Below are positions 34,492-44,264 of a stretch of DNA of 64,000 nucleotides, piece after piece. This stretch comes from Planctomycetaceae bacterium (GTDB taxonomy: Bacteria; Planctomycetota; Planctomycetia; Planctomycetales; Planctomycetaceae): contig JAWKTX010000001.1 of NCBI GenBank assembly GCA_041398825.1, forward strand, positions 372,001-436,000. Reading direction: 5' to 3'. A program made the translations under genes and the position numbers. The notes under the pieces were generated by a model, which did not search any database, had not been told where the DNA came from, and saw only the letters and a list, made by a program, of their open reading frames with translations. Position 1 is the stretch's first letter, and each line of letters starts with the position of its first letter.

Positions 34492-37206
34492 TTATGTCTC
34501 TTCATCATCGTCGTCATCATCGTCTGGTGGATCAGACAATGCCGGCATGCCGATCAGCGCTTCGACTTTCTCGGCGAACTGGCAAAGTCTCCCAAGCACC
34601 CGAGCCTGTAGCGGGGGCAGTGAATGACCGATGGTGTCTGCAGCTTCGTAAAGTTCCACCGGATTGTCGGGGTCCGGCAGCTTTTTCAGCATGTATTCGG
34701 CCATGGAAATGTCGGCCTTCGCGTGATCGAAGGGATATCGAGTCTGTCGAAACGACGAATGCAGGTCGACAATCAGATCGTTGAGTACTGCCATTTGACT
34801 GTGAATATTCTCCAGCACGCCCTGAGCATCATTTCCATTGGATAATATGGTCAGAAGTTTGCCGAGCACAATTTGTCCATCCCTGATCTCAAGCAGCTGG
34901 TACAGCCGCTCGTTGATGTGAAGGAACATCTGCAACAGCTGATCCAGTTCGTGTGGGAAGAAATTGTCGGCTTCAAGTCTTGCCGCAATCTTGCCGACAC
35001 GCGCGAGTTTCAGCGCGGTGTAAAGTCGATCTGCTGCCGGGTCTTCAAATGCCTGCAGCTTGGGTTCCATCTTTCCCTGTCGAAGTCCTGCGGTATCTTC
35101 CGCCTGCTTCGCCTGACCTCGTGTTGTCAGCGGAATACTGAAATCTTTGGCCTTGACGTTTACGCCTGCAGCGATGAGCGCACGGGCCAGCTTGATTTCG
35201 ATCAGCTGAGTGTCGGCCTTATCGTATCGCTTCCATGCCTTTGCATAGCCGGGAGCTGCTTCCAGCATTTCGGCTCGACAAGCCTTCAGGTCTTTGGCCG
35301 CTTCGTTGGAGTTCGCAGGTGCATCCCAGACATCTGTTGGTGACGGCATGGCCCGGTACCATGAGAAATGCCCCTGAAAAAATCGCCGAAGTGCTTTGTA
35401 AGATTCCTGTTGCAGCTTCTGTCGTTCAATCAGGTCATCGACCGGATGGATGCTGCTCTTCCTGAGTTCCTTACCGAAGACCTCCTTGTAAAAATCCCAG
35501 GTGACAGCACGGGCATGGAAGTCGAATCGCCTGAAAAGATGGGACGCGGGGCTGGAGACAGCGAAAATACCGTCGGTATTTTCTCTTGCTGCACTGGCAA
35601 TACGATCTCGGTCGGCGGGATGTGTGTCAAAGAGACCGGTCTTTGCGGTCGTTTCATGTTCCTGAATTTTCTTCAGCAGCTTTTCGGGGATTTGTTCAAC
35701 GTTCAGAACGATGAGTTTCGGCAGATTGTCACCGAGTCGTCCTTCGTCGTAGAACTGACCGAGGTCCGCAAGTGCTCCGTGGTGTGCGATTCCCAGCACA
35801 CTGAGCTGCCGGGCAGTAGATGCAAAAATATCGCTGCCTGCCAGACGCGCTTCGTGTCGGTCCGCGTCATATTCCATTTGTCGCAGGAGAAATCCACTGA
35901 CGGCATGTCCCGTCACCATCAGCAGCCATAGCACGCGACGGCTCAGCCAGACTGCAAGCCGTGTCAGATGAAAAATCCAGCCTATCCGCAGGTCCATCTC
36001 TTTCGACCATTCTTCCAGCTTTTCGTCCCATGCGTCACGTTCGTAAACCACACGCGTGAACCAGTAACTGATCGAACGAATGATGTACGAAACTCGCATG
36101 CCCGTGCCCTGCGCGAAATGCCCGAATTCATGTGCCAGTACCCCGGCAAATTGACGCATGTCCAGGCCGGCCACCAGCGGCATACCGATTGTCAGCACAA
36201 GATCATTGCCGAACATGCTGAGAATGCCGCGATTGAATCCCGCGCTGGCGTTGATGTTGCAGTCGATGTCTATGCGCTGGGGGGGCGGAGCACCAACAAT
36301 ACTGCAGATGCGATCGACAAATTCAAACAGCAGGGGTTCGTCCCCGGGCTGCAGACTTCGTCGACCACTGTTGTTACCGGGTTTAGAAAACAGCGGTTTC
36401 AGCATGAACAGAATCAGGACGATGCCCATGGCTGCCGGGGCAAGGTAGATCAGTCCCGCGAAAACAACCGCGCGACCGCTGCCGCTGGATCCTGCGGATT
36501 TCATGATGCCGGTGTGATTGGTGAAATGGTACCACACGGCCCAGCCGACGCCTCCGATCATTGCCATGTAGACGATTGGCAGAGCAATCATGAAAATCGA
36601 TACCAGTACGATCCCGATTCGATATGACCATTCCACCGGGACGTGGTCAATGGTGTCCGCCTGAAACGAAGTCAGTACCTGTCGATGGAACTTTTCAAAA
36701 TCACGCGGAGGCGGATCGAAAGCATTCGCAGGAATCGCGGCCTTAACCAATTGGCCTTTCTCTTTGGTCTCCCTGCCGCGTCGAGTTCTGGAATCATTCG
36801 CCGGAGCTGGTCGCGTCGAATCGATTTCCACGCGTCTGGCTCTAACGGGTGGCCTTGCTGATCCGCGTGTCGCTGCTTCAGCCGGAGGGCTTTCTACTCG
36901 TCTGGCTTTGACGACTCTGGGGGTGGCCACTTCAGGTGCGGCTGGCCGAGCAGGCGAATCTAAATTCTCCGGCCGAACCACGCGTGCTTTCCTGGGAGCG
37001 TCATCAGTGACTGCAGCTTTGGTTCGAGTGGCTGTTCTGCCGGTTTCGCTCCTGCCGTCCTTGCCGGGCAACTGAGACGGTGAGACGCTGTGGCTGTTGA
37101 CTTCAAGAACCGACCTGCATTTTACGCAACGAATCTTCTTCCCCATCAGACTGTCATTCACCGCAAACTTCGCGGTGCAGGAATGGCAGACAACTGGGAT
37201 TGGCAT
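34492..37206 (-). CDS. Zinc-ribbon M48-family membrane metallopeptidase
   Basis: 904 residues. The zinc ribbon is at the N-terminus (C7, C10, C27, C30; CHSCT...CVKCR). Then come a basic Arg/Ala/Pro linker (40-150) and two hydrophobic segments (about 200-225 and 243-262). The peptidase core has the zinc motif HEFGH at H359-H363 (LAHEFGHFAQGTGM) and the third ligand region YDADRHEARLAG, which is the M48/HtpX pattern. About 450 residues follow without a named domain, ending in the acidic tail DDDDDDDEET. M48 peptidases of this type clear damaged membrane proteins; the extended C-terminus is unusual. It precedes the DUF1501 gene on the same strand. Confidence 0.88.
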   Translation of the reverse strand: MPIPVVCHSCTAKFAVNDSLMGKKIRCVKCRSVLEVNSHSVSPSQLPGKDGRSETGRTATRTKAAVTDDAPRKARVVRPENLDSPARPAAPEVATPRVVKARRVESPPAEAATRGSARPPVRARRVEIDSTRPAPANDSRTRRGRETKEKGQLVKAAIPANAFDPPPRDFEKFHRQVLTSFQADTIDHVPVEWSYRIGIVLVSIFMIALPIVYMAMIGGVGWAVWYHFTNHTGIMKSAGSSGSGRAVVFAGLIYLAPAAMGIVLILFMLKPLFSKPGNNSGRRSLQPGDEPLLFEFVDRICSIVGAPPPQRIDIDCNINASAGFNRGILSMFGNDLVLTIGMPLVAGLDMRQFAGVLAHEFGHFAQGTGMRVSYIIRSISYWFTRVVYERDAWDEKLEEWSKEMDLRIGWIFHLTRLAVWLSRRVLWLLMVTGHAVSGFLLRQMEYDADRHEARLAGSDIFASTARQLSVLGIAHHGALADLGQFYDEGRLGDNLPKLIVLNVEQIPEKLLKKIQEHETTAKTGLFDTHPADRDRIASAARENTDGIFAVSSPASHLFRRFDFHARAVTWDFYKEVFGKELRKSSIHPVDDLIERQKLQQESYKALRRFFQGHFSWYRAMPSPTDVWDAPANSNEAAKDLKACRAEMLEAAPGYAKAWKRYDKADTQLIEIKLARALIAAGVNVKAKDFSIPLTTRGQAKQAEDTAGLRQGKMEPKLQAFEDPAADRLYTALKLARVGKIAARLEADNFFPHELDQLLQMFLHINERLYQLLEIRDGQIVLGKLLTILSNGNDAQGVLENIHSQMAVLNDLIVDLHSSFRQTRYPFDHAKADISMAEYMLKKLPDPDNPVELYEAADTIGHSLPPLQARVLGRLCQFAEKVEALIGMPALSDPPDDDDDDDEET

Positions 37207-37518
37207 GCGATCACCGCCAGTTCAGGCTCAGGAGGGATTCAGGAGGGGATTCGTCGGCGTTGGAGGCAATTCTGGCTCGTGTGAGACCCACATTCCGGGT
37301 GTTGCGTGGATGCATCAAATTTCGTTGGGCGTGTTGCAGAATATCAACACTGGGGAGATTCACGGAAGGTGCAATACGAAAAATCGGATCAACTGAGATA
37401 TTTCTGCCAGTGCGCAGTGGAGAAATATCATACGGCTGACAACACGCACGTCGGGAAAAATCTAGTGTTTCGACGACGATTCGGGCCACCAATCTATTTT
37501 GCCATTGATATACGACCC
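37207..37518. other. Divergent region between the M48 peptidase and the tad plus-strand set
   Basis: 312 bases. Open frames exist on both strands here but give no recognisable product. Promoters for the M48 gene and for the TadE-like gene should both lie in it; no clear operator. Confidence 0.4.
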
Positions 37519-37941
37519 ATGCGATCCGGAATTCCAAACGAATTGACTGCGCGCCGGTCGACCAAACGGAAAGGAGCTGCTGCTGTGGAAGCGGCTGTTA
37601 CCTTACCGTTACTGGTTTTGCTGGTGTTTGGATCAATCGAACTGGCCAACGCTGTTTTTCTGAAGCAGTCAATCAATATTGCTGCTTACGAAGCGGCGCG
37701 GATCGTAACGCGTCCGGGTGACAACGAAGCCCAGGCACGCGTTCGAGCTCAGGAAATCCTGGCCGCCCGCAAGGTCGGGACCTACACGATCACTTTCGAT
37801 CCATCGAACGCCTCGCAGAGAGGCGCGGGGGATGCTGTCAAGGTGACAATTACTGCACCTTCTTCAAATTTAAGCTACGGGCCTCTTCGGTTCATGGCCG
37901 GTAAGTCAAGTCACGCCACTGTCACGATGGTCAAACTTTGA
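37519..37941 (+). CDS. TadE-like minor pseudopilin
   Basis: A 140-residue TadE-family protein. The N-terminal RKGAAAVEAAVTLPLLVLLVFGSIELANAVF is the TadE signature: basic residues, then E at +5-like position and a hydrophobic helix (the string is longer than the motif itself, which is AVEAAVTLP). The rest is a small soluble domain. ATG at 37519 is the first start that leaves a normal leader, although no ribosome site stands out. Its stop overlaps the TTG/ATG region of the next gene, so it is translationally linked to the VWA protein. It belongs to the type IVc (Tad) pilus machinery as a minor pseudopilin. Confidence 0.85.
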   Translation: MRSGIPNELTARRSTKRKGAAAVEAAVTLPLLVLLVFGSIELANAVFLKQSINIAAYEAARIVTRPGDNEAQARVRAQEILAARKVGTYTITFDPSNASQRGAGDAVKVTITAPSSNLSYGPLRFMAGKSSHATVTMVKL

Positions 37942-37955
37942 CACAGGGTAAAGCA

Positions 37956-39176
37956 ATGCGAATCTCAAGACGAGTCGAGGGCGCCCGGGATACAGCTGAA
38001 CGGTCAGGTGCAGCACACATTCTGATTGCTGTCATGCTGTTTTCGTTTCTCGTGACGGCAGCGATGACGATTGATTTTGCTTACATGCAGTTGATCAGAA
38101 CTGAACTTCGAACCGCAACCGACGCAGCCGCGCGCGCTGGGGCTGAAGCACTGAACAGGACGCAGGATCCAGCGGCAGCAATTCAGGCGGCTGTCGACTA
38201 CGCCGCGCTCAACAATGTTGCAGGTCGGCCATTCCGAATTGCTGCCACCGATGTCGAACTCGGGCGCGTTGCGCGTCAGCCAAACGGGCGATGGAGTTTC
38301 GAAGCTGGCGAGTCTCCGTTTAATTCGGTCCGTATCAATGCGAACATCAACGACGCAGCGACGACAAAATCAATTCCAACTTTCTTCGGTCCCGCATTCG
38401 GTCACGCCGGCTTTTCCACGCACACTCAGGCTGTGGCCGGGCAGCAGGAAGTCGAAGTGATGCTTTGCCTGGACCGATCAGGTTCGATGTTGTTCGACAT
38501 GTCCGGAATCGACTATTCGTATCCGACGGGGAATGGGTTGCTGAGCAATTTCACCGCCTGGGGAACGATCTGGCAGTATCACTTGTCCCCACCCCATCCC
38601 GTGTTCAGTCGCTGGGCTGTGTTGCGACGGGCTGTCGACGTATTCTTCGATGAGGCCAGCGACCAGTCGACGCCTCCACGGACCGGACTGGTCACCTGGG
38701 GATCGGACTATCAGATGCCCATTTCGCCTTACACGTGGTACTACGCCTCCGAGACGGATTACCCGCTGCCGGCGAAGGCGGGATTCGACTGGAAAGACAG
38801 TGTCCGCGACATGAAGCAGGACCTTAAGCATCGTCAGTTGCTGCCGATGATGGGTGGGACCAATATGGAGGCCGGGATCAGAGCCGCCACAAGTTCATTG
38901 ACAGGAGGCAATAGTCGCCCTCTGTCAAACAAAGTCATTATTCTGCTGACCGACGGTCAGTGGAATGCCGGAAATGATCCGATTTTTGCTGCTCAGGCCG
39001 CGGCGAGCCAGAATATCACGATTCACACCGTGAGCATGCTGACCACGGATCAGCCGATCCTTCGGGATATTGCGAACGCTACCGGTGGTAAATACTACGT
39101 CACACAGAATGAAGCGGAACTGAGTGCAGCGTTTCGAGAACTTGCCCGAACGCTTCCTGTTGTGATGACCGAGTAA
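37956..39176 (+). CDS. TadG-like protein with von Willebrand factor A domain
   Basis: 406 residues from ATG 37956 (AGGGTAAA seven bases upstream). The N-terminal helix (HILIAVMLFSFLVTAAMTID) and ATDAAARAGAEALN are typical of TadG. A VWA domain begins near 165 with the MIDAS motif D173-S175-S177 in LCLDRSGSM, then GGTNMEAGIRAA and VIILLTDGQWNAG. TadG-like VWA proteins are pilus-associated or envelope adhesins. It is in a three-gene set with two TadE-like proteins; the first gene's stop is 15 bases upstream. Confidence 0.88.
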   Translation: MRISRRVEGARDTAERSGAAHILIAVMLFSFLVTAAMTIDFAYMQLIRTELRTATDAAARAGAEALNRTQDPAAAIQAAVDYAALNNVAGRPFRIAATDVELGRVARQPNGRWSFEAGESPFNSVRINANINDAATTKSIPTFFGPAFGHAGFSTHTQAVAGQQEVEVMLCLDRSGSMLFDMSGIDYSYPTGNGLLSNFTAWGTIWQYHLSPPHPVFSRWAVLRRAVDVFFDEASDQSTPPRTGLVTWGSDYQMPISPYTWYYASETDYPLPAKAGFDWKDSVRDMKQDLKHRQLLPMMGGTNMEAGIRAATSSLTGGNSRPLSNKVIILLTDGQWNAGNDPIFAAQAAASQNITIHTVSMLTTDQPILRDIANATGGKYYVTQNEAELSAAFRELARTLPVVMTE

Positions 39177-39207
39177 CTTAGTCGAATACACTTGCTGGAC
39201 AAACAGG

Positions 39208-39624
39208 ATGCGTAAGTTAAAGAAGAATCAGCGGGACTGTGTCGACCGTTCTTCAAAAGGACGGTCTGGCGCATTAACGATTGAGTTTGCCATTGTCGCT
39301 CCACTGATCTTCCTGCTTTTCTTTGGAGGACTTGAGCTGGCAGCTGTGAACTTCGTTCGGCACACCGCGGGTAACGCTGCCTACGAAGGATGCCGGGCAT
39401 TGATGCTGCCGGGCGGAGCGACTCAGGATGCCATCGATGAATCCACTCGATTGATGAATCAACTGGGGTATTCGAACGGAGTGAACGTCATTGCGAACAA
39501 AGATGCAACGAAAGCAACCGTGACCATTGAAGTGCCTGCACGCTTGTATTCGTTTGGCCTTGTTCGATTCACAGGCAACACAACAATTCGACAGACCTGT
39601 TCGCTGACCCTGGAAGTTCCGTGA
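39208..39624 (+). CDS. TadE-like minor pseudopilin
   Basis: 138 residues. Signature part is SGALTIEFAIVAPLIFLLFF, then a short soluble domain with RQTCSLTLEVP at the C-terminus. It has Glu at the position conserved in TadE. Follows the VWA gene by 31 bases, so the three plus-strand genes form one unit. It is one of two TadE-like proteins in this set and of three in the window. Confidence 0.85.
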   Translation: MRKLKKNQRDCVDRSSKGRSGALTIEFAIVAPLIFLLFFGGLELAAVNFVRHTAGNAAYEGCRALMLPGGATQDAIDESTRLMNQLGYSNGVNVIANKDATKATVTIEVPARLYSFGLVRFTGNTTIRQTCSLTLEVP

Positions 39625-39774
39625 CGGAGATTGGCCGCTGGCGTTTGCAGCATTGATCTGACGTACTGAACTGACAGCATTGGAAACAGCGATCCCGGTA
39701 CGTTGGCACAGGATCGGCTACTCGATGACATGGCGCAGTCTGCAACTCGCGGATGCGAATTGGCATCGGCAGAT

Positions 39775-41511
39775 TCAGTATCCGGCTGCCATTCCGTCTT
39801 TACGACTTTCTGAAGCTCCGATATACAGATCCCGCTGAAGATCGTATCCAATTCCCTGGTACCCGCCAAAAGCGCCTGGCTGCGGTTTGAAGTTGTGGCC
39901 GCGACGTCGCAGGTCGTCCAGCGTCTTCTGAGGGAAGCCGGATTCCAGCGCCAGAGTGCCTCCGTCGGTCATGGATTCACCCGTCGGCTGCGATGATCCG
40001 GAATGCAGAATTCGGGGGGCATCACCGGCCTCCTGCAGATTCATTCCGAAGTCGATGATATTTGAAATGATCTGAACGTGTCCCTGCGGTTGCGTCGCAC
40101 CACCCATCACTCCGAAGCTCAGAAACGGCTTACCGTCTTTTGTCACAAAAGCGGGGATGATCGTGTGGAAGGGGCGTTTCCCCGGGGCGTAAGAGTTGAA
40201 TCGTCCGGGAGTCAGATCGAACAACTGGCCACGGTCCTGTAGACAGAACCCAAGTCCATCGGGACACATTCCGGAGCCAAAGCCGCGATAATTACTTTGG
40301 ATCAGGGAGACCATATTTCGATCCTTGTCGGCGACCGTCAGGTAGATTGTGTCACCTTCTTCCAGCGCGTAAGGAAGGCCGGGAGAATAGGCGACGGCAG
40401 CCTTTGATGGGGTGATGAGATCAAACCTCTTTCCTGCATACTCTTTGGAGATCAGTTCTTTTACCGGCACGGCGGCAAACTGCATGTCCGCATAAAGACG
40501 CGCGCGATCTTCGAAAGCAAGCTTTTTGGATTCCACAAAATAGTGAACGTGGTCTGCACTCCCAAATCCAGCAGATCGCAGATCAAACATTTCCAGAGTA
40601 TTCAGCATCTGCAGTGCTGCGATGCCCTGCCCGTTTGGTGGCAATTCCCAAACGTCATAGCCACGGTAGTTTGTGGAAACAGGTTCTATCCACTCAGAAT
40701 GGTGCGATGCAAGATCCTCCAGCGTCAGAAACCCTCCGTGCTGCTTCATGAAGGACGCGATCCGGTTGGCTGTTTCACCTTTGTAAAACTCATCACGCCC
40801 GTTGGCGGCAATCCGTGACAGTGTGGACGCAAGTCCGGGGTTTCTGAAAATGTCGCCCTTCCCCGGCCCGGTTCCTTCCGGGGCAAATGTGTCCATGAAT
40901 CCTGGATACTTACCCAGAACAGGCACGCTGTTTTGCCAGTAGTATGAGATCACTTCGGAGACGGGAAAGCCTTCCTTCGCATACGTAATGGCCGGCTGAA
41001 GGATCTGCTGCACAGGCAGTTTCCCGAATCGTTCATGCAGCGAGAACCAGCCGTCAACACACCCGGGAACGGATACCGGCAACGGTCCGTAAGGTGGAAT
41101 TGTCTTCAGCGATCGCTTCTCGAATTCTTCAGGCGTTAAGCTTTGGGGAGACCGGCCGCTTCCATTCAGTCCATAAAGCTTCCCGGTTTTTGCATCCCAG
41201 ACGATGGCGAAGATGTCTCCTCCGATACCACAACCTGTGGGTTCCATCAGTCCAAGGACGGCATTGGCTGCGATAGCTGCATCGATGGCATTTCCACCAC
41301 GCTGCAGAATTTGTAATGCGGTTTGAGTCGCCAGTGGCTGACTTGTACACGCCATTCCGTGCCTGGCATAAACCTCTGAACGTGTGGCAAACGGCTGCCC
41401 GGTAATGCGGTCTTCAGCCTGAATACTGATTGTTGCCTGCCCGGACATGAACAGGACAGAAATAAGCCCGACAATGTTCTGACACAGCGTCGCACGGAAT
41501 TGTGATTGCAT
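39775..41511 (-). CDS. ggt: Gamma-glutamyltransferase family protein
   Basis: A 578-residue Ntn-hydrolase precursor with a signal peptide at the N-terminus. The large-subunit part has GGNAIDAAIAANAVLGLMEP and TGCGIGGDIFAIVWD. The autocleavage/nucleophile site is T388 in EEGDTIYLTVADKDRNMVSLIQSN. SLIQSNYRGFGSG is the YwrD-type version and not the TTHYSVVD of E. coli. The final block SFGVMGGATQPQGHVQI is complete. It should hydrolyse or transfer gamma-glutamyl groups, for example from glutathione, but YwrD-like members have unclear substrates. Convergent with the TadE-like gene. Confidence 0.9.
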   Translation of the reverse strand: MQSQFRATLCQNIVGLISVLFMSGQATISIQAEDRITGQPFATRSEVYARHGMACTSQPLATQTALQILQRGGNAIDAAIAANAVLGLMEPTGCGIGGDIFAIVWDAKTGKLYGLNGSGRSPQSLTPEEFEKRSLKTIPPYGPLPVSVPGCVDGWFSLHERFGKLPVQQILQPAITYAKEGFPVSEVISYYWQNSVPVLGKYPGFMDTFAPEGTGPGKGDIFRNPGLASTLSRIAANGRDEFYKGETANRIASFMKQHGGFLTLEDLASHHSEWIEPVSTNYRGYDVWELPPNGQGIAALQMLNTLEMFDLRSAGFGSADHVHYFVESKKLAFEDRARLYADMQFAAVPVKELISKEYAGKRFDLITPSKAAVAYSPGLPYALEEGDTIYLTVADKDRNMVSLIQSNYRGFGSGMCPDGLGFCLQDRGQLFDLTPGRFNSYAPGKRPFHTIIPAFVTKDGKPFLSFGVMGGATQPQGHVQIISNIIDFGMNLQEAGDAPRILHSGSSQPTGESMTDGGTLALESGFPQKTLDDLRRRGHNFKPQPGAFGGYQGIGYDLQRDLYIGASESRKDGMAAGY

Positions 41512-41552
41512 GTCGGGGACCTTTCGGTGAGTAGAATTCGGCTGAGAGCTTA

Positions 41553-42566
41553 TCAGAATTGAATTTCGATCTTCGGGTCTTCTGCATCGCTGGTCTCGCG
41601 CTGCACGCGCACGGCACTACATGCAAGTCGACCAATGATGGCTTCGGAAGACTGAAAATAGAGTTTCATGGATTCATCAACAAGGGCATCGATCACACCT
41701 TCTTCGGGCCTTGCTTTATGGCGAGAGATCGCGACAACGGTGTAATTTTTCGCCCGGTGAACGCCCAGTTGAAATGTGCCGCTGTCACTGCAGCGCGTGA
41801 AGTACACTCCCATGGATTCCAGCGCCGCTCGAACGGATTGCTGGTCTGAATCGGATGCCAGCTCTCGCAGACTCATTCCATCCAGTCGAAGTCGCCCGTC
41901 GCGTGTTTCCGGCAGGGCAATCACCAACGCACCAGAATCAGGCTTTGTGCTCCCGTCCGTATCCAGGAAGGTAACTTTCCCCGTTAGCTCGTCGTCGACT
42001 GATTGGGGCTCCGACTTTTCGGCCGGCCTTTCTGTATTCGTTGCAGATACCGGACGACCTTCCTGATTGGATGTTAACTTGTTGTCAGGCGATTCGCTGG
42101 ATGGAGAGTCGGGTGTGGAAACCCACAAACCCGAAATCGTCAGAGTGCAGATGCAGCCAAGGACGACGCCAATGAGTATTCCGACAGGAAGCCCTCGATT
42201 TCGGAGGATTGCGTTCCGTGAATCCTTTGCGACTGCCGGAGGTGTGCGTCCGGATTCCCTGTCGATCCCGGATCCGCCAGGCACCAGCTGGACTTCATCG
42301 ATCCCCTCCATCTCCCTGTCGCAGGCGTGCGCGACAGAGTCCAGATCCTTCAGGCAATTGAGAGCATCGATGAGTGTTTGGTCCTGATGGAGGGGTTTCG
42401 AATCCGAACGCGACTGCACACCCCTGGCGGTTGCTATGGCGGTTCCCTGATTCTCCGGAACGCAGATCGATCGGCCGCAGCCGGGGCAGTCGATAATTTC
42501 GCCGATCTTCGACGCAGCAATTCCCAGCATCTGGTCGCAGTACTGGCAGCGAAATTTTACCGACAT
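41553..42566 (-). CDS. Zinc-ribbon single-pass membrane protein
   Basis: 337 residues, no known family for the main part. It starts with the zinc ribbon (C7, C10, C27, C30; CQYCD...CPGCG). A hydrophilic linker leads to one TM segment at about 125-148 (ILIGVVLGCICTLTISGLWV), and an outer part of about 190 residues follows, with a Ser/Pro/Glu-rich stretch and then GVYFTRCSDSGTFQLGVHR. Topology would put the ribbon in the cytoplasm. It lies 41 bases upstream of the gamma-glutamyltransferase on the same strand, so it may be cotranscribed with it; it is separated from tadC by a terminator. Confidence 0.7.
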   Translation of the reverse strand: MSVKFRCQYCDQMLGIAASKIGEIIDCPGCGRSICVPENQGTAIATARGVQSRSDSKPLHQDQTLIDALNCLKDLDSVAHACDREMEGIDEVQLVPGGSGIDRESGRTPPAVAKDSRNAILRNRGLPVGILIGVVLGCICTLTISGLWVSTPDSPSSESPDNKLTSNQEGRPVSATNTERPAEKSEPQSVDDELTGKVTFLDTDGSTKPDSGALVIALPETRDGRLRLDGMSLRELASDSDQQSVRAALESMGVYFTRCSDSGTFQLGVHRAKNYTVVAISRHKARPEEGVIDALVDESMKLYFQSSEAIIGRLACSAVRVQRETSDAEDPKIEIQF

Positions 42567-42750
42567 GGAATGGATTCGTTGTAATTCGTGTAGCCAGACA
42601 GAAAGGAACGTGTGCTCGACATTCTGGCGGTTTCAAACCAAACGTCAAAGTGTTTGGGCGATGCGGAGGATGAATGCCGGTTCTTTGGTCAAGCCAGCCA
42701 TGCTCCGCTGTCAGCTGAATGTCGGGTTCCGAGCGGCATGAAACAAGAAA

Positions 42751-42775
42751 GGCCGGGACGAATTTCGTCCCGGCC
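42751..42775 (-). terminator. Intrinsic terminator of the tad operon
   Basis: A perfect 12-bp-arm palindrome GGCCGGGACGAA / TTCGTCCCGGCC with a one-base centre lies about 75 bases past the tadC stop. On the minus strand it is followed by TTTCTTGTTTC. It should end the tad transcript before the zinc-ribbon gene at 42566. Confidence 0.85.
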
Positions 42776-42791
42776 CTGGTTGACTTGTCTG

Positions 42792-42836
42792 CGAATCCTG
42801 TCTTGCCGAATCCTGTGTTGGCGAAAGCCGTGTTGG
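42792..42836. repeat. Three imperfect 15-bp tandem units
   Basis: CGAATCCTGTCTTGC, CGAATCCTGTGTTGG and CGAAAGCCGTGTTGG follow each other without a gap, just past the tadC stop codon and before its terminator. The sequence is non-coding and short; slippage could make its copy number variable between strains. Confidence 0.6.
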
Positions 42837-42849
42837 CAATTGCGAAGAC

Positions 42850-44220
42850 TCAGATACCGCCCTGACCGTTCTGTGAAAACCGCCGCAGATCCAGCGTGGG
42901 CTGTTGGTCGAGTGTATCCAGTGCGTTATCGCGTTCCTCGTTGAGTTGCTCCGCTCGGTTATTCCAGAAGTCACTCAATTCCACAATGGCAGGACCCAGC
43001 AGGAACATGAAGACGGATGGCATCAGGCACAGCGCGACCGGGAACAGCAACACAAAAGACGCCGCGTTGGCTCGTGCATCCGCTCGTTCTTTCAATGAAC
43101 TGCGAATGCTGTCACTGTACTCGGTCAGCGAACGCGAGATACTGGTTCCTGTGCTTTCTGACTGCATCAACAGTGATGTGAATGAATGGACGTCTGGTGT
43201 ATCGATTCGGTGGGAAAAATTCTTCAGCCCCTGAACCAGCGAACCAACCTCTGTTTGTCGATTGACGATGGATAGTTCTTCAGCCAGTGCGGGATGAACG
43301 CCGCTGAGTTCGCCGGCAATTCGCTTCAATGACTGTGGGACTGTTAATCCCTGGCTGACACCCATGTTCAGCATATCAAGAACGTCCGGAAGACCCCGGT
43401 CAATGTCAGCCTTTCGATCGCTCGCCTTGAATGCCACGAGGAGTGGCGGCAAAGCCCACATCAGCAACGGAGCCAATACGACGGCACCCAGAATCCAGAG
43501 TTCCAGTGCCGGGGGAGCCATGATTAGCAGGACACCGAAAAAGACGAGTGCCAGGAATGCGAGCACAAAACGAATTGCGCTGAGGTTCAGCCACGAAGCA
43601 CGCGAACGATAACCCGCTGCGCTAAGGTTCATTCGTTGATGTTCTCGCCGTTCTTCGGATTCCGGCAGCAACGCTGCCAGTGAAGGGGTGACGGAACCAA
43701 AAATGTAATCGTCTTCAGGGATCGGTAGTTCTTCCGGTTGAAGCGCGCGAAGCTGCAGATCGTTATCGGTCAGGATTCCGCTGAAGGAGGAAAACAGCTT
43801 CCGATCACGCCATGTCGATGTCTGTAATTCGCTTTGTGGAACAGCAAACGACGCCACCGGAGCTGATCCCGACACATTGGCGGCACCGGATCGAAGGGCA
43901 TCACCAAAATCAGACAGCTGTGATGTTGCTGCGTGAATCGCGCCACTGATCGGACTTGTGAAGCGATCGAGTGAACTTTCACTGTTTTGACCAGCCGTAT
44001 TCTGACTCTTCCTGTCCGGATTGGTACTGTTTGCAGGACCGTGCGCAAGTGCTTCGAGCCGTTGCTGGTGCTCTCGGTTTTCGGCGGCAGGCGGCTGCGA
44101 TGGGTGTGGACTCTGATTGAGATCCAGACGCGGCCGCTCTGCTGATGTGCTGCCGAACATCTGCTTCAGTGCGATGCCGATGACAGCAATCAAACAGCCA
44201 ATAATTATGTAGGACGACAT
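42850..44220 (-). CDS. tadC: Type II/IV secretion system F-type protein TadC
   Basis: 456 residues. The first 200 are unusual for TadC: an N-terminal TM (YIIIGCLIAVIGIALKQMF) and a Ser/Gln-rich stretch. The T2SSF platform domain follows in the C-terminal half, with TM pairs (LSAIRFVLAFLALVFFGVLL, ...WILGAVVLAPLLMWAL) and the conserved LLMQSESTGTSISRSLTEYS, then the last TM (LFPVALCLMPSVFMFLLGP). With TadB it forms the inner-membrane platform that turns ATP hydrolysis into pilus assembly. It starts 44 bases after tadB. Confidence 0.9.
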   Translation of the reverse strand: MSSYIIIGCLIAVIGIALKQMFGSTSAERPRLDLNQSPHPSQPPAAENREHQQRLEALAHGPANSTNPDRKSQNTAGQNSESSLDRFTSPISGAIHAATSQLSDFGDALRSGAANVSGSAPVASFAVPQSELQTSTWRDRKLFSSFSGILTDNDLQLRALQPEELPIPEDDYIFGSVTPSLAALLPESEERREHQRMNLSAAGYRSRASWLNLSAIRFVLAFLALVFFGVLLIMAPPALELWILGAVVLAPLLMWALPPLLVAFKASDRKADIDRGLPDVLDMLNMGVSQGLTVPQSLKRIAGELSGVHPALAEELSIVNRQTEVGSLVQGLKNFSHRIDTPDVHSFTSLLMQSESTGTSISRSLTEYSDSIRSSLKERADARANAASFVLLFPVALCLMPSVFMFLLGPAIVELSDFWNNRAEQLNEERDNALDTLDQQPTLDLRRFSQNGQGGI

Positions 44221-44264
44221 TATCTATTCTCCAGAACCGCCGGGCACAGGCTGAACAGCAGGAA

